Part shown: one piece after another, positions 19,101 through 34,100 of the stretch | How the letters are laid out: every line of letters begins with the position of its first letter | How positions within the stretch are numbered: the first letter of the stretch is position 1 | Assembly: GCA_008360975.2 (NCBI GenBank) | Contig: CM039211.1 | Span: 23,656,943-23,720,942, forward strand | DNA from: Lichenostomus cassidix | Taxonomy: Eukaryota > Chordata > Aves > Passeriformes > Meliphagidae | Length of the DNA stretch: 64,000 bases | Direction of reading: 5' to 3' | Notes under the pieces: generated by a model | Database searches by the model: none | What the model was told of the DNA's origin: nothing | What the model saw: only the letters and a program-made list of their open reading frames with translations | Made by a program: the position numbers and the translations under genes

Positions 19101-22100
19101 TGCTTGAGCTATTGACAGAAGATTTTTTTTTATCTGTTTCCTTGAAATGATTTTTTGTTTGTTCCTTCCTGGGTTTGGGGAATAGATCAGCTGGCCAAAG
19201 GGAGGTGAATTACAACACTCCAGCCACTTTGTAGAGCTATGATAGGATCACAGCAGCATGTCCTATTTTTCACACTTGTGCTCTTACTCCTATTGATGAT
19301 AGTGCTGTCTGTTTGAAAACCGGTCAGAAATGTTTTAAAACAGATCTTCGAAAAAAGATCAGCTGATAATAAATGAGTGGTTCAGCCAACATTTGTTCAG
19401 ATTTTCTGGGAGACCTAAGCGCCCCAGTGGACAGGTGCTGGACAGGTTAGCCTGTGTCAAGATGTCCTATGAATACTCCCAAATCTTGACCTGTGAGTAT
19501 CAGAGTAGTCTCAAGCTTCAAAAGAGTTGATTTTTCACTCTAGCTTGTTTCTTGTGTTTTCAGGTGTGTGTCTTGTTCCTGCAGAGGCAGCCTAGATTGC
19601 TTCTGTCTGCTAGGAATGGTCTCCATGTACCTGTGAAGGCTAGTACTGGAAGCCACCAGTCTGGTTTCTACAATCAATAGCTTTCTCAGTGTTAAAAATA
19701 TGTCATGAGTGCTCTTGAGATATAAGTAGTTTAATAACATTGTGCAGCATTTCTTGGAAGTCCATTAGGGGATGTTCAGAAAAAGTTCCCTTGTTACAGG
19801 AACTCTCGTTTTCAGCTAGTTTCTCTTTTTCTTTTTTTTTTCCTCTAATGAACTGCAGATCAACTGGAGCGTGTGTTCTTGCGTCTCGGCCATGCAGAAA
19901 CAGATGAGCAGTTACAGAACATTATTTCCAAATTCCTACCCCCTGTTCTCCTCAAGCTGTCCAGCACACAGGAGGGAGTTCGCAAAAAGGTAAGGGTTCA
20001 ATTTACCATAGAGGTGTTGTCCTGATCAGGGAGAAGGAAATGCCTGTGATACATCATGATTTGCTGTGCTTGGATGTTCCCTGTGGAGAAAATTACTCTT
20101 TGAGGAGAAGTTATCATGACCCTAGTAGAGGATCGGATTATTACACCTATTTGAGCGTAAATGAAACAGTCAGTGCTTTTATCAACACAGGATTTTGCAG
20201 AGGTTGCATTTGCATCCACTTGAGGCCAGCTGGCTCTGAGTTAACCTTGGACCAAGGCTTGCTGCCATAGGGACAGTTGCCTGGGCTTCCAGGGTTGTTG
20301 TGCTTCCAGCTGACTTAAGGCACATGTGAGGCAAGCTTGCTTCTGTGCACAAAGTATCATGAAGAGATACCCATTGATGTCATTAACTTGGCTGATAACT
20401 GAAATAAGAGCAAGAACCACATAATTTTGAAGATGAAATATGAAACCTACCTGAAAAAATTCAGTTCCCTGCTACAGAAGACAGCTTTATTCACAGAATT
20501 TATTCGGGTGCCTTATTGTGTGCCTGAATGACCAGAACTGTTTGGTTTTTGTCTGTAACCAGGCATAGGAGCAAGGACCAAGCAGTTTTGGAGGTGGAAT
20601 TTAATATGTATCTAGGATATTCAGTTCCCTGCATTACGGTTTAGGTTTGGTGGTTGGAGTGGACTGGAACCTTTTAGAGCAGAGTGCAGATGAAGTGTTG
20701 GGGTTATAGTGGTGGAAAAGGTTTTCCTAAGTCCTTCTGTCTTGTAGAAATAGGAAATGGTCATACAGTCACTGCATTTATAAGTAGATTTCAAGTAACT
20801 GTAACATAGATTTTCCTCAAAGTTCCACACAAAACATGGTCCTAAGTGACTGCCTGAAAGTGGATCCATAGATGTCACGCCGTTCCACCGTGCTGAGGGA
20901 CGAATACTCCAGTTAAGTTGGGGTGTTTTTCTGAGTACCTGCTTACCATGTGTGCTTGAAGCTGTGAAGAAAGGCATTCAACTAGCTGGTGAAATTTCTT
21001 GGGGTATATTTGTATGGTATTTTTTCTCTAAGCTGGAATGCGTTGTCATTTATTTTGGAGTGTTGGGAGATTCAGGAAATGGGGAGGAGTACTCTTTTGA
21101 AAATAAAATCTTAGGAGGCCTCTTGAAATTAGACAGCATACTTAGGGTGTATTGTAGTAGTAGTATTGTCAATAGTTACTGTGTTAGAGTGATTAATGAA
21201 ATAAAATGCATTTCTTCCTTTTAGGTGTTTAAACTATTGATTTTCATCTACACCTACATCTACATCTAATACATTTTATATTTTCATAATAATGGAAGCA
21301 ATGATAGCACTTCCATGTACTTCTTGATATTTGTCAAATTCATTGCAGCCATGTAGATTACCCTGAATTCTTCTCTTGCCATATCAGTGAAGGGCATTTG
21401 ACTTTTTCAATATTCTGTTTTCATAACAAATTCCAAATGTAGCAAGAAGACTCTGTATGTGTTGAATATTTTAAGTATTTTTCACATAGCAAAATAATTT
21501 ATCAGTGAGAAAGAGGTGAGGGGAAGATGGTCAATTTTTTATTCTAACTGATATCAGTGAACATTTACTGCATAATGTATAACCTGCAAATAAATCTCTG
21601 CAATGTGCACATTGCCTGTTTCTATTGCTTGCATCAAAACTCAGCTTGTCAATCTTCTTGCTATTGTATGTTGTTAATGTGGTGGGAAAACATGCTGAGA
21701 AGTCTACTGCATTTTCAAATACCCAGCTTTCCACTGTCAGTTTTGCCTGGTGGATAACTAAGAATGTGCCTGTTGTTCAACACCAGCCTTTAAATCATGT
21801 TAAGGCAATGTAAGCAAAATGAAAACGCGTATTTTTTAGCATAAGCCCTCAGGTGATTGGAAGGATGATCTAATAAAGCTAATAAATGAAATGGAATAGA
21901 AAGAGAAGGATAAACTCTTTATTCACACAGTGACTTGTCTACAAAACTGGCATCCCATGTCATGTGTCTCTCCTGCGGTGATGGTTGTGGTTAAAAACCT
22001 CCAAACCCACCACCAACAGCAACAAAAAAAGTGTGCCAATATAGTTAACCATGGTTTAAAAACTTACCTAGTTTTAATTGAATTGACAGTGTAGCTTTTG

Positions 22101-25100
22101 ATAGTAGAGATACATGATCAAATAAGAACATTTGTGTGTTGTGAGTAGACTGCTGAGTGTAGATCATTACAGTCGTTCAAGGATTTCTTACACCCAACTT
22201 TAGAGGCATAGTTCAGTTCACGAGTACACCAGAGGGATTGACTATGTTCTAATTTTACTTTGACTCCCCAGACTAACTTTCTCCTCAAGCTTGTCCTGCT
22301 AGAATGAAAAGGGGAAATTAAATTCCATTTTTCTTCCTGTTGCCTTAATGTATTCCTTAGTTTATCTTATTGCTGCTCATCATTTTATGACTATTAGGTC
22401 ACTGTTGCTGCAGCACTCAGTAAATTGAACTATTGCCCTCATACATTTTCAGTTCTAGGATGTAATCTAACTATGGGGATAAGCTTGTAATGCCTATACC
22501 CTTTAAATCCTTTTATGCTGAAGAGGTAATCCCTCTTTTGGCTCTTTTCAGGCCATGGTTTGACAAATGAGTTAAATTCTACTCTAGGATGTCTTCTATC
22601 AAATCAGTTATCCTAGCAATGTCACACAAAGAACTAATCCAGGGTAAATTCACTCTGCTTCTTCAGATGTACTCCAAGCAGTGTTTTTTCACTGACAGCA
22701 TTTTTGCCAGATTGGATACCATTGTCACTTTAAATGCAGCCCATGTGAGGCCGACAAAAACATTAGAAGTCATACTTGAAAGTGCAGATGTTTGCTTAGG
22801 TCAGGTCTGAGGAGTACTGCTGATTAGATCCTTAGTGCACTTGTTTGGTATTAATGATTAGAGAAGCAGGACAGGAACTAAACCCTCACACATACCCAAA
22901 TACAGCCATGTCTTTTTTTACCAGCCGCCAGTAGTAACTTGAACATGTTTCTCAAGTTCTTACTATCTCGTACCCTTTCTCAAAGAGAGAAAACCTGTAG
23001 ACAGGTTTTTTCCTCTCTAAAGTAGTATGAATGTATAACTGTTACAATACATTTACAGCAGCAAAATTTGGTAACTGTCAGTGTTTATCAGTTTATCTCT
23101 GATTTCAATCACATGCTAATGGTCAGCTCTGCAGTTTCTGTGGATTATAGCTAGATATGATTTTGTTTGGTACCTAGTCATGGAGTGGATGTAAAGATGG
23201 TGTCGTAGAGGCTCAGCATACAGCCCAGCATACATGGAGTTCTACAGTTTCCATTACAAACTTCAGTGACAGCAGTTTAGCTGCTTTTTCTGTTTACTAT
23301 TACCATGGCAATGATCTGTCAAAAACACAGGGCTCCCTGGCTTTTTGACTTGCAGTGCTTGAAGTCAACATGAATCTAGGACTGCCTCTGCTTGGTTTTA
23401 CTGGAACTGAACTGATTTCATCTAATGTCACTTCCATTTTTTTGCACCACCTTGCTTGAGAATCTGATAGCGTTTGCAAGCAAGATGAAGATGTTCAGAG
23501 TGATTTCTCAGAACAGATAATTGTTCCAGAGTAGAGATTTTGGTTTTTCAAGTTCCTCCATTCAGTTATGACATCCTTCGGGGGGGTTAGAAATGGCACT
23601 TTGCCGATGCTATGCTAAAATCTACTTAATGGGATTGTAGAGAATGATGGGGTAATTCAGCTTGGAGGGGACCTTGGAAGGTCTCCAGACCAATCTCCTG
23701 TCTAAAACAGTCCAACAGAAGTTCTTCTCATGAGGAAGGTGAAGGTTTTAATGAGATGGGTCTTGAAAAACCTCTGAGGATAAAGACTGTACAACTTCGC
23801 TACTTGCTAGTTTTCATCATGACAGAGCACCACATTGCACCTCTTGTGTTTCAACACCCTCTGGCCCCAGTTTAGCTTGCTGTCTGTCAGAGCCCAGGGC
23901 CATCCCCCTTGAGCAACTGCCTGTTCCCATTGGCATTGCTGCTGGGACTCTGCCTGCCCAGGCAGGGTTGCACGTTGCTTCTGCCTGACATTGACAGCAC
24001 TCCTGTTGGCTTCTCTTTTTTGAAGGATTTCAGTTCTGTAATATTCTGCTGCAAACAGTTCTCATACACTTACTTGGTAACTTCATTATGGGTGGGGATT
24101 TTTAAATTTTTTTGGTCTGTTTTGTGAATTAACATTATTCTGCAGCTCAATATAGAGCAACAATGCCAATTTCCAAGCTAGAGTCAGTTTTGACAGATAG
24201 TAACCAAACCGTGGAAAGAGCTGGTCATCATCAGTAATCCTTTCTTTCTAATATTTCTGTTGATGGATGTTATTGACTGTGGAGTGTTTTGGGACTTGTG
24301 TGTTTGTCTTAATAGTGACTTGAGATATGTCAGAGTGGTTTCAAGATAATGCTATAAATGATGGTTGCTGTTTTCGTAGAGACTGAAAGATCAGTTAGAT
24401 CGGGTCTGATTTGCTTATACTAAGCCTGCCTAGTGGACTGAGATTTATGATTGGAGCCCAAAGTAGTCACATTAGTGGTGGTTCTTTCAAGTTTTTTTGG
24501 TTTTTTTTCATCCCTGTTAGGTCATGGAGCTGCTGGTTCATCTGAATAAGCGCATCAAAAGTCGACCAAAAATCCAGCTTCCAGTAGAGACATTGCTAGT
24601 TCAATATCAAGATCCTTCTGCAGTGTCTTTTGTCACTGTAAGTATTTGTTCTTCCAAAAATGTTTGCTGCTTTACTTTAAAAGCCAGATATTCTTTAAAC
24701 CTCCTGTATTTATATATAGCTCTGTCCATTTTCCTAGCAAGTATGTAATTGTTATGAGGTTGATGTTTTAAGAGCTTTTTTTGTACTCAATTTTACAGTC
24801 TGGTGTGAGTGAAACTTAGTTTCATAAGACATTTTGCTGTTCAAATTACTGGCAATTACTCTTGATATTCAATGAATGCATGAATTGTCATTGCTTGTAT
24901 TGTGAAAGGTCTGTTCATTGGTAGAATTTGCATTTTGCAAGCAGCTACCAATCCTTATCCTGATATGTGCAGGATTGGAGTTTTCCTTAAAAGACCTTTA
25001 TCTCTTTGAACACACGAGGACCTATATTTGTATGTGATTTTAGGGTCAGGACCTTAGCTGAGCAAGAAAAGATGAAAAATTGTTATTTTATAGATGGTGA

Positions 25101-28100
25101 AACTTTTGTAGATTATGTCATTCAATCTAATTTAAAAAGTGAAAATAGTTTTACAATGTTTTTACAAAACTGTGAAACTATGAAACAATTTACATTTCAG
25201 TTTTGGTAGATCTGTTGCAAATCATCATCATCATGAAACAAAAGTGATTAAATCACAGGGAAACTTTGTACTTTTCATTTTACTATTCGGTCTTGCATGT
25301 AGCATAAATCAGAAACATAACATCTTAGAAATGTATGGGGAATATTTAGGCTTTAAACAGCAGTGACATAGAACTAATCTTAGGTTGTCCTTAAGCAAGT
25401 GTCGTTATCTGGAGTTCACTTTCTAGAAACGGCCAAGAATTCTGGAGTGCATATATTTTGCAGAGCAATAAGGACCATCTTGTTTGAAGACATACTTGAC
25501 AAGCTCTGCGTTTGGCTGGACTTGTCAAAAATGCCTTGTCATTCATGTATCTCAACGATGTACATTGCTTCATGCCATAAGGCTTCATAACATTTTAACT
25601 AAAGTGTCATCTACAAAGTAGTGTAGTGCACTACAGCATTCCTCTTCAGCACTTCTTTTAGCCAGCTCATGGAACACAACTCTTACCCCTGCAGTTCTTG
25701 GCTGGATTTAGATCAACAGGATAATAGATAGTCTAGTGTGCAGTATTGCTCTGCTGTGTTGTCCTGTCATTGGACTCTTAACTGCATTTGCAGCTTTTAA
25801 TTATGGTGATTTAGAAACATGTTTTCAAGAGAAATCTTGTCTATGCTACTGACTTTGTATTTACTCAATATTGTTTTCCATTTTGCTTCAGAAATAGGTA
25901 AAAGAGATCATTAGAGATTTCTTTGAAGCTGTTGCTTAGTTGCAGCTGCTTTGGGTGAAATTGGCAGTGAAAAAGACAACCAGAGATGGTTTTTTTGTGT
26001 TGTTTTTTTCCACCTTTTAAAGTGGAGGTCCAGTAAGACCCTCTCTGAGTATTTCTTGCTGAGTCTCCGCTTTAATGGTTGTCAGTCTGATAAGTCTTAG
26101 ACTTAAGAGATTGGTCTTACAAAACATATGTCATTTCCAATACCCAGTTATGTAACATGACATACAAGAAGAGGTTAAAGAACACATACTTCCTTTGCAT
26201 TGCTGCAATACTGTGTGCTTTTTCTACTCCTTCAGAATTTTACCATAATTTATGTCAAGATGGGATACCCCCGTCTGCCTGTGGAAAAACAGTGTGAACT
26301 GGCTCCAACCCTTCTCACTGCAATGGAAGGGAAACCTCAACCACAACAAGACAGGTATGGCTACTTATTCTTGGAGTGAATACTGTTGGTACTCTTTTAG
26401 TAAAATAGTTTTTATCTGTTGTTAAAAGATTTCTTTGCCTTGGCTCTGACTTCATTACCTGGGATGTTCTTGGCATGTACAATTTGGATCAGTAATTCAG
26501 TCGTTTGGGTGGTACAAAAAGTTCTTTTAGTCTGATGCTGTAATAATATACAGGATCTGCAGTAGCAGACTCCCTGTGTGATAAGAGGTCTGTGTTGTGA
26601 TGGGACTGAAATGCCTGTCCATATGCCCCATACATCTTCATCAGGTTCTGGTTTTCAGCTTAAGGCCAGACCTTCAGCAGATACCCTCTGACCAACTGCA
26701 GGAGCAGTGCTAGATGTACCAGACTGGCCAGTCAATAAATTGAGAGATAGTGTGTCAAGTAAGTAGGGATGTTAGCTAAGTTGTCGTAAGTAAGTTAAAC
26801 AAAGACTGAAGTTGGGAACTGCTGTGTTCTAAGAATCTCTAGAAAACTGTTAATGATGGGCCTGGTTCTTACCTACATTGAGATGAGTTTCTACTGTGCT
26901 GGCATTGGAAAATGTTATTAAAATCATGTCTTCATTCACTCTAAATACTGTGATGGTGTAAAAGTATTTTTAAAATTACCTTACTGAAGGTCTTGGAGTA
27001 AAATCTTGCTTCCATTCATAAGATTAGTGTGAAAATACTTGTAGCCCCTGGGACCATGGTTTATCCCTGTCGAAGAAGCAAGTACATGACTGAAGAGAGC
27101 TTTGGACAATCTGGCTGTACTGGTATACAACCATTGTATTTGCCTGTGTTTCTTAGGGATGAGACAGACATAGAGTGTATTTTGTGGCATAATTATGAAA
27201 CCGTCAAAAACCTGGACAAAGGCAGTGACTTTATCTCTCCAAGTGTTTGTGCATGCATGTAGACATGTATGTTCTGTTTTAAAGACAAATCCTAATGTAT
27301 CTTCTGCTTTCCATTTTTAAGTACATTAGGTGGTAAAAAAGCCTGCTGGATTGTGAAAATGTTTAACTTTTGTTAAGATTTTCTTTTTTTGCTAGTAAAG
27401 ACTAAGTTTGTTGAAAAAGATTCCTCTCTTGTATGTTATAAATAAACAGGTGTGGTTTTTTTAGTGGTTGCAGTAAATATAATTGTTTTTCAGCCTAATG
27501 CATCTTCTAATACCAGCCCTTTTTCACATGAAATACCCTGCTGGACCACTGAAAGCAGCAGCTTCTCCATTTAATCTTGCTGAAAAACCAAAGACTGTAC
27601 AGCTGCTTTTGGACTTTATGTTGGATGTTCTTCTTATGCCTTATGGGTGAGTTGATACCAGTCTTCTCTAGTGTTGATGTGTTCTTTATGTGTGAAACAG
27701 TACAGTACAGTACCCTTGAGAACTCATTTAATGTATGCTATTGTTTCCTGTCCCAAAGGAAGCCAATGGAAAGGTAGAAAGGAAGTTGATAATTTTAAGA
27801 ACCAGATCACCGTCTTCCTTATTTTACAAAATGTCTCTTTTCTACACTTAATTAGGTGTTACACTGTTCTGTCCTTAGCTCTTTTGAGATCAAAGTGAAA
27901 CTATGAGACATATGAGCTATCTGTTAAATAGCCAACCCTTTCAAATAGAAGCCTGACAAAAATGTGTGCTCATCTTCCTGCGGTTGAGTTTTAATGCTTA
28001 TTCCTCCAAGGTCATAATTAAGCATAATCTCTAAAAACTTGTGCTTTCCAGAGTTGAACCTTTGAACAAGGTTTGTCTTTTGTTTGTCTTCTGGTGAAAA

Positions 28101-31100
28101 ATGTTCAAACTGTAATGATGTGGTGTTACTGTGGCACTGTTTTTGAAAGCAAAAAGAATGTACAGAGCAACTTGAATTTACTGATCACTGCTTCTTAGGA
28201 ACTTCTTCTAGTGTCTAAAGTCAATACTTTCTCAAAGTGTTTTTTCCACTGTTTTTTTGTGTCTTCCTATTGCTAGCGAAGCTTTAGCTTTCAAAGCAAA
28301 TAGAAATAATTTTGATGGTAGAATGCATTTCTGTTTTTTCTGGCAATAAAAATCCCATAGGACTAGTGCTAGTATGATTTTTTTTTTGAACTCGTAACTC
28401 TTGCTCACCTGAGAGGATTAGCCTAATGGAATGAATTTAAAATAGTGAGCACGTGCTCTTTCTCTTCGTAGCTGTGTTGGAGGCCGTGTTCCCCATCAGC
28501 TATTTTGGGGGCCACTTCCTTTTTGTTTGAGTATATAGAATCTTGCAGTATAGTTTAAAATGCCTGTTCTTCTGTTCATGGTTCACACTCTTCAGTTGCC
28601 CAGGTTAATGCTCTTAGCTTCGTCTGTGGCTGTAGCTTCAACAGATGAAGTCTTTGGGCTTTGCAATGAGATTTCACTCTCTTCCACACTTTAATACTCT
28701 GGCCAAGCATGAATTTTTAGATCACAGTATCATTTAGTTTGGAAAAGACCTCTGAGACAAAATATTCAGATGTTGAAAGTAGGAAGTGAAGGCTTTAATT
28801 TTCTTTCCAGAACGTGCTCAGAGTTTCTTGAACTTGCCCGTGGCTCTGGATGCCTGTCTCTTAACGTCTTGCTCCCTGGGATGAAGCTGTTTGCAGTGGT
28901 TTATGGCTAGTTTATGCTTGTTAGAACTTGCTCTGTCATTGCCCAGTTGTGAATTAGCCTTGCCAGTTTGCGTGCAGTAAAGCAACCAGAAAGCTTAACT
29001 GTAGGGCTTAAAGCTCATAATAAAGTGTTTAAAGTTTTAACTAATGAGACTTGGAATGAGTGTTTATCCATATTGTTGAGACAGTTGACCTCTTTCTGTT
29101 GCCTGGGTGCTGAATGCAGAGCAGTGGAAGGCTGGCTGGGGGCAAAATAATTCTTGTTGCTCTCTGCGCTGCGATGTTGAGGCCATCATGTGTTGACCAG
29201 CTTCCAAGGATACATGGAGAGGTGGGGTGGCTTTTATGAGAGCGTGGAGATGAGCACAGGGCAGCTAGACTAGCTGGTCTTACAAAAGACCAGGCTTTGT
29301 AAACTTCATCTTTTTATTTGTGCTTTTCTTCCCTGCCCAGTAGTAAAACTGCCATTTCCCAAGACTGTATCTAATCTATTTATTTCTTATATCAAGGTTT
29401 GTTTCCTGCCACTTGTGTTGCATATGCTTCATTATTTCCCATGTTAGATTTGTGTTTTTATGGAAATCGTACAAATGTTATTGAAGCTTTTAGCACAAGT
29501 TTCTTGAATGTAGTACTGCATGAGTATTTACTTCTTATACAAAAGACATAATTTTTTCTGGTTTGTAACCTAAGAACTCTTTCTGGAAATGCCAGTGGAC
29601 CTTTTCCTTCCCTAACTGAGGTTTGTTTTCATTTACAATGACACTGTTATGGCTGTTGCAGAATATGTTGGGATAATTGCAGCCTAGTCTCAGATTCTGT
29701 CTTATGTTAGAATCATGGGATTAATTAAAGAAAAATACATGAAGTTGGACAAGTTATGTGTATTTCTCCATTCTGGAATCTAATTCAGCTGCTAATGTGG
29801 GTTGGTAAAGGTTCTAATAGAAATCTTTCCCTCCCTTCTTAGGTTTGTACTGAATGAATCTCAAAGTCGACAAAACATGCCCTCAGCCCAGGGGTCTTCA
29901 TCAAGTAGTGTGGGAGGTCCTGGAATCCCTCAGCCACCTCCTGGGATGAGCTTTTATGCAGCCAAAAGGGTAATTGGAGATAATCCATGGACACCAGAGC
30001 TACTAGAACAGGTATTTAGAACTGTGGAGCTGGTCCTTGGACTGAGGGTGGTAACAGGGATGGTTGCAGATGTAGGAATGGAAAGCTGGAGGGAAAATAA
30101 GCAACTGATTCTGACCAGGCCTTTAGTTGCCCTGAGGGAATTTATTGAGGGACCTTTCATGATACCCTAAGGAATTTTGCAGTGGTGGGATGGGGAGGAA
30201 GATGGTTAGGAAGCAGCCATGACTGCAGCCTACCCTTGGTGTCTCACTCCTAAAGGTTGCAACAGTGCCTTCTGTTTCTGAAGCATCCCGTTTTAGCAGT
30301 AGTCTAGCAGAGTATCCCCTAACCATAATGCTGATACTTTGCTGCAGATGACTGCTTTGACAGGAGGCAAGTTAAGAGTTGGAGAGCAGGTGAACTACTC
30401 CCTAAGCAAGCAAAAGCCATTGTTTCAGGCAGCTGAGCTGCTACAGTTACCATAACATCTGCTTTCTTGTCAATAACACTGTCTTTCACTGGAATTGAAC
30501 AGTGTAAGCTGGGAATAGTGAAGTTCATCGAAGCTGAGCAAGTGCCCGAGCTTGAAGCTGTTATACACCTGGTTGTAGCCTCCAGTGATACAAGACACAG
30601 TGTTGCCACTGCAGCAGACCTTGAACTGAAGAGCAAGCAAAGGTAGGGTCTGGATGGTTGGAAAAGATGGTGTTAGTGTTCCTGAAACAGCTAGCTGCAA
30701 TGAATGTAGCGCTCCAGAGAGGCTGTGCTCTGAGAGGAGGAAGGCTGAAGACACCTGTGAAGCTACCATGTATTCCCACTGGGCTGGGAATGGTGTTTCT
30801 CACAGTCTTGCAGCTGGGAATGTCACTTGGCTCCAGAGCTGGCAGCTTTAGCTCTGTGGGTTTGATCATTTTTGGTATCGCTTTTGAGCCATTTTCATAT
30901 GAAATCATAAAGAATATCGGTGGTTTCCACATTGCACTCCGTGGATTATCAATTGTCAATAAGGCTTTAGTAAATGATTCCCAGAAAAGTATACTTTCAT
31001 TTAATTTATTAAGACTAATTGTGAAATAGATCATAGTCTAGAAAGTTTGGCAGACACTGTTGTCATTATTGCAACTTTTGCTTACATGCAGTTCACCTTT

Positions 31101-34100
31101 CATCATCTAAAAACAATGCTTCTGCTTTAACTCATCAAGAGGCCAGGGTGATGGCTCTTGGTACTGTTTACTGAGACATTGACAGTGAGAGATCTGCTGG
31201 TTCATAGGAGGTTGAGAGAAGGCCTGTCTTTGAAATGTGTAGGTGGCTTCTGTAGGGCTGTTCAACTTGGAGTCAAATACGTAATGTGAAACCTTTTGCA
31301 CCTGAAGTCTGTTCATGTACCTCACTCATGACAGGAGAGATGATTCCATTAAATGGTGTACCCTGATTAAGGAAGCCGGTCTCTCCTTTGCTGCTTGTCT
31401 CATCTTTCCTTCTGTGCTGGTATTCTTTGCCCAGAGAGAAAAATAACTGTGGACAAAAAGCGTGTTAATATGTAATGTTAAATGTCTTTTATGAGAAATA
31501 TATGCTAGTTCACAGATTACCATTTGATATTCAATTGGTAGATTACTGTGGTCTGTCTGTCCTCCTTCAGTGGGAAAGAAGGGACCATGTAGGTTTCTCA
31601 CAAATTACTTGATATCATTTTGTCAGAAATTGTGAAAATGTAATCACTTCACATTCTTTATGATTATGTGGATGTGAGAAAAGCGGTTAGAAGTCAAACT
31701 GAGGAGTTCTGTTTAAACTTTGGGAAGAATATGAATATGATGCAAAATGCTGTATTTTTAAAAACAGTCAAAGGTTGGAATCATAACATGTTGGTGTTCA
31801 ATGTGATTTTTTTCTTCAGTTTAATTGACTGGAACAATCCAGCTATCATCAACAAAATGTATAAAGTGTATCTTGGGGATATACCACTGAAAACCAAGGA
31901 GGTAAGATTTGCCATCAGAGTTGTCTATCTTCTTAATTGCTGAAGAAGTGATTTTAGTTGCCTTATTTTATTTGAAAGCATACATATGTAATTCTTAAAT
32001 CTGTCACTTCCTTTGATACCTGCTGTCACTGAACATTTATGCTATTTAAATAGTCTTTTTCTCTGTGCTAGTGTGTTCTGATTTGCAGCAGAAAGTAATT
32101 CAGCTAACTTAAATGTACTAGTGTCCAAAGATGCAGTTTTGTCTCTGTTTCTGACAGGGATCTGTTCTAAAACCAGAAATGAAACGAGAATCAGTCAGCA
32201 CCCGTGTTAAATTAAAGATAGTTCCTCATCTTCTGCGGTCCCGGCAAGCTGCAGAAATGTTCCCAGCTAACATTCAGGTAATGCTTGTTTTCCAAAGCTA
32301 ACTCTTCCCAATGAGTTTAGTAATACAGTTCCTCCAGTACTTAGAGGCAGGAAGTATTATTATTGATGACAGTCTTGAAAGAAGAGGAGGAATGAAAACC
32401 TTTGAAAGTGAAGCCAGACAGTCTCTAATCTGCTTCTTCTTCCTTTTGGTTAGGTGGTGTATGATGGACTCTTTGGTGCAAACACAAATGCAAAACTGAG
32501 AAGTCTGTCGTTGCAGTTTGTGCATCATATTTGTATCATGTAAGTAGTTCAGACAGCACAATGTTTTTTAGTTTTTTGCCTAGAAGGCACTCTGGTTAAT
32601 GAAGATATAACTGAACTTCTGAGTACTACAACTCAGAGCGAGTAGGGTTTTTTTTACTTAATCTTGAAAGCTCTGTGTGTCTGTGCTACACAATAAATAG
32701 TAATTTCTTACCTTAACACAATCAAGAGAAGTGATACCAGAGAAATATGTTTCAGGGATGCAAAAGATAATATTTTGTTCATTTCTTCAATTGCAGTTGT
32801 CCGGAGAGTAAAATAAAGCCATTAGGTCCAATGCTTTTAAATGGACTTACAAAGCTGATCAATGAATACAAAGAGGTAAGATGAAAAATTATTTACTGTG
32901 GTTCTTCATGTGAATACAAGCAAAATATAGGTACCTTTATGATGGAAACCGATGAATCCTTTTTTGGTGTTAGGTTGAGAGGCTGCCAGAGGATATGTTT
33001 TAAGGATTTTTGTTGGAAGAGAATGAAATATTTTAAAATGCTATATACTATAACTGTTTTATTTATTTAACACCTATAGATATGTGCTTGGGCACCAATT
33101 GCAAAATCTCAGGAAACAATAGTGTTAGTAATATAAAGAGGGGAAGCCAAAGTAGTACCCAGCTGCTCTTACTCTGGAGCGCACAACTCTCAACTCTGGG
33201 TGCCTATCCCATTGTATTAAGCATCTGTATAGGCCTGCTTGTAACACACTGCTGTCTGTCTAGGGATGGTTGGTACTGCTCTGGGAAGGGTGTTACCAAA
33301 CAGCTGCAAATGCCAGTCTGGCTTGATGAGGTGTTTCCTGTGCCGTTTCAGAAGTCAAATTCCCCATGATACTCCTACGTACCTTAGAAAGGGCTGATGT
33401 TGCAGATCACCTCCTCTGCAGCTTTTAACTTCTTGTTGCTTCATTTGAGCTGTTGAATGTGACCTTCTGGCCTGAGTTGGTGTTTGAACGCTTGGCATTT
33501 GACTCTTTGCCATTGGGAAGGAAATGAAAAAGGAGGAAGTAAGCGCATGTGTATAAATGCGCTGTACTGGTCATCCACAGGATCCATTGTGCATTCCTTT
33601 GTTTACAGCTGCTGTTCAGAGCTAGTGGAAGGTTTCTGTCCCTCTGCTACTGTTTCATATACTCACTGAATTTCCTTATCTATCTCTCTTGAAGTAAAAT
33701 GTTGTTAGCCGAGACCAGAACAGAGATTTCTATTTTGCCACCATTTGCAATTTCTCTGTTTCTTGGACACAAGTGTGGTCTGTACAATATTTTTATTCTT
33801 GGATATGAGTATTTTATGTTTTAGGATTCTTTTTCCATGAAAGCCTGCTTGAGCACTTTGAAGACAGGACTTAAAGTATATTTAAAGTAAATGTTTATTT
33901 ACAAAAGATATACCTGTATGTATTTCTGATATTGCTAAATTTTATTTATTGTTTTATCATTCAAGGATTCAAAACTGCTATCAATGGCATATTCAGCAGT
34001 TGGAAAGCTCTCCAGGTAATTGAAGCATCATTTAAGCACTGGGAAATTGAATAATTTTCCAGAGTAATCTGTTAATTTATCAGCAGCAAGCTCTATGCCA

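Larger units (their letters stand above)
12215..19858 (+). other. ECPAS: ECPAS intron 1
   Basis: 7.6 kb, the longest intron. Its first ~600 bp are CpG-island sequence. It then holds a 58-T run (13104-13161) and a possible LTR-like insertion (~13,800-14,230). The rest is AT-rich with no recognised gene or repeat. Confidence 0.7.
19990..24520 (+). other. ECPAS: ECPAS intron 2
   Basis: 4.5 kb. It contains a diverged direct repeat (20402-20634) and a CR1 fragment (~23,636-23,790). The remainder shows nothing recognisable. Confidence 0.7.
24638..29842 (+). other. ECPAS: ECPAS introns 3-5
   Basis: Introns 24638-26235, 26355-27493 and 27647-29842. Except for a probable CR1 head at ~28,720-28,770, I see only AT-rich sequence with no gene or repeat. 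Confidence 0.6.

Noticed and set aside
30123..31034. Cluster of 65-157-codon frames on both strands around exon 7
   Set aside because: Shadows of exon 7 and flanking intron; no coherent protein.
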